Shown here piece by piece: positions 31,139 to 35,028 of a stretch of DNA of 35,028 nt. Origin of the DNA: Pseudohongiella sp. (GTDB taxonomy: Bacteria > Pseudomonadota > Gammaproteobacteria > Pseudomonadales > Pseudohongiellaceae); NCBI GenBank assembly GCA_030696315.1, contig JAUYSM010000033.1:1-35028 (forward strand), read 5' to 3'. Positions within the stretch are counted from its first letter, which is position 1; each line of letters starts with the position of its first letter. The notes beneath the pieces were generated by a model. It was not told the DNA's origin. It ran no database searches and was given only the letters and a program-made list of their open reading frames with translations. Made by a program: the position numbers and the translations under genes.

Positions 31139-31246
31139 GTAGGCCACTAAGTAGGCCACTGGTCACAAAACCGCCATCAATCCGCCATACGCCTGTCAAA
31201 CTCCACCACTAAGCTGCTCTGCGTTCGCAACCCTGACGCGCCTGCG

Positions 31247-31270
31247 TTGGGGTCAATTGCATTTCCCCAA
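31247..31270. repeat. Possible remnant of a second palindromic repeat family
   Basis: TTGGGG (31247-31252) and CCCCAA (31265-31270) flank TCAATTGCATTT. The shape resembles the GGGGTCA...TTTCCCC REP-type sequences known in gammaproteobacteria. The stem is only six bases, so this is tentative. Nearby, GTAGGCCACT is directly repeated at 31139-31148 and 31151-31160. Confidence 0.3.
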
Positions 31271-31302
31271 TTTCAGCTCGGGCGACCATGGAGTTCAGCT
31301 AT

Positions 31303-34300
31303 ATGACACGTATCACACCTCACATCTGCGTTTCAAATCAATCAGATAGCGCAAACAATATTCTGCGACTGAAACCATTGAACAAGATGGTGCGTCTGGC
31401 ACTTTACGGCGCACTGTTAAGTGCCGCCTCTCAGGTGGCAGCGCAACCGGCCGCCAATACGCAATCGAACACACCTGAAATTCAGGAAGTTGTGGTAACG
31501 GGTTCCAACATCCGACGCGCGGAAAACGATGGCACTGTGCCCGTCTCGGTCATTGGTGAAGAGGCCATGGAAGTGCGTTCAGCGCTGCTGCCAGTTGACC
31601 TGCTGACCTCTTTGCCGTCGGTGGTCAACTTGCCCGAGAATGAAACCCGTCTGGGCTCCTCCGGTGCACGTGGTGACAATGCCAACATCAACCTGCGTAA
31701 CATGGGCGCCACTGCCACCCTGGTGTTAGTGAATGGCCGACGCATGGCCATCAACCCAATGACAGCCGGTCTGTCACAGGCAGTTAACGTCAACCAGTTG
31801 CCCACCCAGGGCGTGGATCGCATTGAAGTGCTGCGCGATGGCGCATCATCAATATATGGATCTGATGCCGTCGGCGGCGTGATCAACTACATCATGAAAC
31901 GCGAATTTGACGGTGTGGAAGCTTCTTTTCAGCAAGGTGGCACCGAGCACGGTGGCGGTGGTAATACCCAATTGGCACTGACCTTTGGCTCAACAGACTT
32001 TGCCGATGGTCGCGGCCGCTTTATTGGCAGTATCGAGGCGCTGACCCGCGACAGCATTGCGCTGACAGACAGAGAGTTCAGCCGTACGTCGTTTAACGCC
32101 GATCGTGCACCCGCACCGTTTAACACTGTTGGCGGCCCCTTTGATGGTAGATCCGCGCGTGGATACTGGCCGACTTTCCGGGTTGGAACCTCCACTGCCA
32201 ACAACTATTTCCGTCCGGTGAACGGTGTGCCATCACTGACCACCGCTGCGCCGAACCGTACAAGCAACCCGGAATTTTTCCTCGACCTGAACCAGTTTGG
32301 TTTTGCCTCGCCTGAGGTCAAACGTGGCAATGCCTACCTGGCGGGCGAATACGATCTGACGCCAGATGTGACTGCCTTTGCTGAACTTGGTTACTACATG
32401 GCCAGCTCTACCATGCAGCGCCAGCCACTCGCATTAAACGGCCCCACCTCAGACAAATTGATGCTGATGCCGATTGACAGCCCTTATAACCCCTACGGCT
32501 CGCGCTTTTATCACCCCACCGGCGCACCTAATGCTGACGGCAGCGCGCGTATCGCCGGCACGCCCAGAACGGTGGGCTTTACACAAATGACACTGGCTGG
32601 CCTTGCGCCAGAAGTTATACAGACAGATTCTGATGTATTCCGTTTCAGCACCGGCTTGAAAGGTTCTTTTGGAGATACCTGGACCTGGGAAACCTCATTG
32701 TTCTACAACCAGGTGAACGGCAATGACGAAGCTTATCCGGATGTCCGCGAAAGCCTGTTGCAACAGGCAATCGCTCGTACCGATGCCAGCGCCTATAACC
32801 CGTTTGGCTATACCTTCAAAGTGCTGAACGGCGCTGTCGTTGCCGATGCACCATACAACAATCCACAAGCGGTTGTGGATTCATTCAGCGCAGTATTTGC
32901 CCGGGAAGCACAGGCGGATATCAGCAGCATTGACGCCAAAGTCTCAGGCACATTATTCAACTGGTGGGGCGGCGATGTGATGGCCGCGTTTGGTATTGAA
33001 CACCGCCGCGAAAATCTGGAAGACGTGCGCCCACCGTTCAGTGGTGAAAACCCCGCCAGCTCAGGACTGGAAACCACCAACAATGACTTTTTGCTGCACC
33101 CGCCACGACCTGATGTGTTTGGTGACCGCAAAGTGACCAGCGCCTTTGCTGAAGTGTTGGTGCCCTTGGTCAGTGAAGATGCCGGCATCCCCTTAGTTGA
33201 TCGCCTGGAGCTCAACCTGTCGGCGCGCATGGAAGACTATAGCGACTTCGGCAGCACCACAAAACCCAAAATCGGGTTGAACTGGAAACCGGTTGACTGG
33301 GTCATGTTGCGCGCTTCCTACAATGAGGGCTTCATGGCGCCTAGCCTTGCGGCGCTGTATACCAGCCCGCGCTGGAGTATTACTGCGGGCGCCGGTGACA
33401 TCGACACATACCGCAACCCGGCGCTCAACGAAGGGCCTTATGTGAAGCGCACTTACTTTGGTGGCAATCCGGATTTGCAAGCACAGGAATCCGAAGGCCA
33501 GACTGCAGGTTTTGTGATTGACGTGCCGTTTGTTGAAGGGCTGACAGTGAATGCCGATTGGTGGAGCATCAGCCGCACCAATCTGCTTGGACAGCGCAGT
33601 GTCGCGCAGATCAACACCAGCGACGATGCCTTGCTGGCGGCTTACACGCAGCAGCAGCTTGCAGCGGGTGTACCCATCAACCAGATTGATCTGGGCAGTG
33701 GCACGGCTAACTACAAAGGTGATGGTGATGTAGAACGTTTTGCACTCACACCCGAAGATATCGCGGCGTTTGCCGCCTACAACGCCGCCAACCCCAGCAA
33801 GCCGGTCGCGGCCGCAGGCCGTATCTTTTCACGCAACCAACCGTTCCTGAATCTGTCCTCCAGTGAAAACAGCGGCGTCGACTTCGGCTTCCGTTATGAA
33901 CTGCGCGGATTGCCCATTGGCGACATGGTATTCAGCTCGGAGTGGGCATACCTGAAAGAAGCCGAGTCCACCCTGTCACCTGCTAACGTCGCGCCGATTG
34001 TGAACAATCTGTTGTTTGCCTCCGGCGCCGCTGAATGGCGCAGCACCAGCAACGTATTCTGGCGCAATGGACCTTGGAATGCCGGCCTGGGCATTTATCA
34101 CGTAGGTGAAACTCACGATGCGGGTGCAACCACAACGCAGGCGGTATATGAAAGCCTGGGCAGCCCCTCATACATAGAGCCTTTCTTCACGCAAGGCCGA
34201 ACTATTTATCGCCGGGTGATTGACAGTTTTATTACCTACAACCTGTCTGTGGGATATCAGTTTGATGGTTCGCGTTTCGCCATGCTCCGAGATACAAAGC

Positions 34301-34434
34301 TGCGCATGGGCATCATGAATCTGACTGACAAAGAACCTCCCCTGGCGGCTGACAATTTTGGTTATGATCCCTCTGTCAGCCAATCAACCATGACTGGCCG
34401 CAGCTGGAACATCCAGATCACGAGGAAATTTTGA
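31303..34434 (+). CDS. TonB-dependent outer-membrane receptor
   Basis: 1043 residues from ATG 31303, which has GGAG nine bases upstream; an ATG at 31288 would add five residues. The signal is extended, with the hydrophobic core MVRLALYGALLSAASQVAAQ about 28 residues in, a common arrangement for these receptors. A TonB-box-like region IQEVVVTGSNIRR follows, then the plug: NINLRNMGATATLVLVNGRRM and VDRIEVLRDGASSIYGSDAVGGVINYIMKR. The barrel ends in GRSWNIQITRKF with the terminal Phe. The ligand is unknown. It is only distantly similar to the 9443-12880 receptor. Its TGA overlaps the next ATG (TGATG), so receptor and downstream Tat protein are translationally coupled and probably act on one nutrient. 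Confidence 0.93.
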   Translation: MTRITPHICVSNQSDSANNILRLKPLNKMVRLALYGALLSAASQVAAQPAANTQSNTPEIQEVVVTGSNIRRAENDGTVPVSVIGEEAMEVRSALLPVDLLTSLPSVVNLPENETRLGSSGARGDNANINLRNMGATATLVLVNGRRMAINPMTAGLSQAVNVNQLPTQGVDRIEVLRDGASSIYGSDAVGGVINYIMKREFDGVEASFQQGGTEHGGGGNTQLALTFGSTDFADGRGRFIGSIEALTRDSIALTDREFSRTSFNADRAPAPFNTVGGPFDGRSARGYWPTFRVGTSTANNYFRPVNGVPSLTTAAPNRTSNPEFFLDLNQFGFASPEVKRGNAYLAGEYDLTPDVTAFAELGYYMASSTMQRQPLALNGPTSDKLMLMPIDSPYNPYGSRFYHPTGAPNADGSARIAGTPRTVGFTQMTLAGLAPEVIQTDSDVFRFSTGLKGSFGDTWTWETSLFYNQVNGNDEAYPDVRESLLQQAIARTDASAYNPFGYTFKVLNGAVVADAPYNNPQAVVDSFSAVFAREAQADISSIDAKVSGTLFNWWGGDVMAAFGIEHRRENLEDVRPPFSGENPASSGLETTNNDFLLHPPRPDVFGDRKVTSAFAEVLVPLVSEDAGIPLVDRLELNLSARMEDYSDFGSTTKPKIGLNWKPVDWVMLRASYNEGFMAPSLAALYTSPRWSITAGAGDIDTYRNPALNEGPYVKRTYFGGNPDLQAQESEGQTAGFVIDVPFVEGLTVNADWWSISRTNLLGQRSVAQINTSDDALLAAYTQQQLAAGVPINQIDLGSGTANYKGDGDVERFALTPEDIAAFAAYNAANPSKPVAAAGRIFSRNQPFLNLSSSENSGVDFGFRYELRGLPIGDMVFSSEWAYLKEAESTLSPANVAPIVNNLLFASGAAEWRSTSNVFWRNGPWNAGLGIYHVGETHDAGATTTQAVYESLGSPSYIEPFFTQGRTIYRRVIDSFITYNLSVGYQFDGSRFAMLRDTKLRMGIMNLTDKEPPLAADNFGYDPSVSQSTMTGRSWNIQITRKF

Positions 34435-35028
34435 TGAAACCTTTTCCCGGCACAGAATCGTCACCCGCATTGTCACGACGCGAAGCCCTGACCGCCGTGG
34501 CCAAAGTAGCTGGCGTCGTCGCCAGCAGTTTTGTGGCAGGCAAGTTTGGTATGACAGTATTCGCGGCAGAGAATCAGCCTGACGAAGCCAAGCGTAATGC
34601 CTACAGGGCCTGGCTGCAGTCACTGCCAGCCGCGCCCGTGCCTGAGCTTACCAAACACGGTCTGGTGGCGACTGAACTGCAACGCTGGTCAGTGATGGAA
34701 GGCAATCAGGGTGTAGCGGTTGATGGCGAACACTTCTACGGCATTGGCAACCACGCGCTGGTCAAACATCGCAAAGATAATGGCGAGCGTGTTGCACAAT
34801 GGTTTGGGCCACGTGACGGCACCATCATTCACCTGAATGCAGGCTGGGTGGACGGTGAGCGTCTGGTGCTCGCACACTCGAATTTTCCACAGCTGCCGAT
34901 GGCAAGCTCCCTGGAAACTTATGACACCCGCACCTTGCAGCCCATCGAGACCTACAGCTTTGGTATCCGTCTTGGATCACTGACCTGGGCGGTTCGCCAC
35001 GACGGTTTCTGGTGGGCGTGTTTTGCCA
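34434..35028 (+). CDS. Tat-exported protein with propeller-like sequence, C-terminus beyond window
   Basis: The frame is open for 198 codons from ATG 34434 to the window end. GAGGAAATTTTG just upstream supports the start, which overlaps the receptor stop by one base. The N-terminus has SRREAL followed by a moderately hydrophobic AVAKVAGVVASSFVAG and ends near FAAE, a plausible twin-arginine signal. The mature part shows NQGVAVDGEHFYGIGNHALVKH and AGWVDGERLVLAHSNFP, short sheet-turn units like NHL/SMP-30-type propellers that contain lactonases and binding proteins. The function cannot be named without the rest. Coupling to the TonB receptor suggests processing or binding of the imported compound. 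Confidence 0.7.
   Translation, partial: MKPFPGTESSPALSRREALTAVAKVAGVVASSFVAGKFGMTVFAAENQPDEAKRNAYRAWLQSLPAAPVPELTKHGLVATELQRWSVMEGNQGVAVDGEHFYGIGNHALVKHRKDNGERVAQWFGPRDGTIIHLNAGWVDGERLVLAHSNFPQLPMASSLETYDTRTLQPIETYSFGIRLGSLTWAVRHDGFWWACFA

Overview
The window looks like chromosomal DNA of a Gram-negative, probably aquatic, gammaproteobacterium. Evidence: two very large TonB-dependent receptors, many Sec, Tat and lipoprotein signals, a urea ABC transporter of the UrtA type, a PQQ dehydrogenase, a membrane GGDEF protein and a family of REP-like palindromes. The species cannot be named from sequence alone. No tRNA, rRNA, CRISPR array, transposase or phage gene was seen.

Minus-strand block, 1-12880 (transcription runs from high to low coordinates). 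A TonB-dependent receptor (12880-9443) is followed, after a strong hairpin terminator/attenuator, by four consecutive arginase/agmatinase-family (ureohydrolase) genes. All four carry export signals. They alternate between a complete metal-site enzyme (7897-9327 and 5074-6504) and a degenerate paralogue that has lost metal ligands (6512-7870 and 3660-5063, the latter a predicted lipoprotein). Close behind come a membrane-anchored parvulin-like foldase, a HupE/UreJ-type nickel/cobalt permease, urtA and the 5' end of urtB. Upstream of the receptor there is an essentially perfect sigma-54 -24/-12 element (13046-13061) and an NtrC-like dyad about 100 bp further upstream. My reading is a nitrogen-limitation-induced system: an outer-membrane receptor imports a guanidino compound, paired periplasmic ureohydrolases release urea, and the Urt transporter takes the urea up. 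The substrate and the metal are inferred, not shown. This is the most interesting part of the window.

Centre, 13486-20326. A periplasmic transglutaminase-like/TPR protein converges, with a 62-bp overlap, on an unusual protein that has a TonB-like membrane anchor, a Pro/Ala linker and a PilX/DUF4900-like C-terminal region. The overlap zone is a 15-bp tandem repeat. Next comes a PQQ-dependent dehydrogenase followed by two YceI proteins, one soluble and periplasmic and one a lipoprotein, ending at a strong terminator.

Right part, 20634-35028. A secreted cyclophilin converges on an IclR regulator. The regulator is divergent from a Tat-exported carboxylesterase and a second alpha/beta hydrolase, with a perfect 19-bp palindrome between them. 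Then follow an ADC-like secreted protein, a TetA-like MFS exporter behind an arsenate-reductase-type protein, a GNAT acetyltransferase, a beta-propeller surface/periplasmic protein, a diguanylate cyclase, and a second TonB receptor translationally coupled to a Tat-exported propeller-like protein cut by the window end. REP-like palindromes with the core GGGGACGGAGGGATCA sit at gene 3' ends here; one supplies the last codons and stop of the MFS gene.
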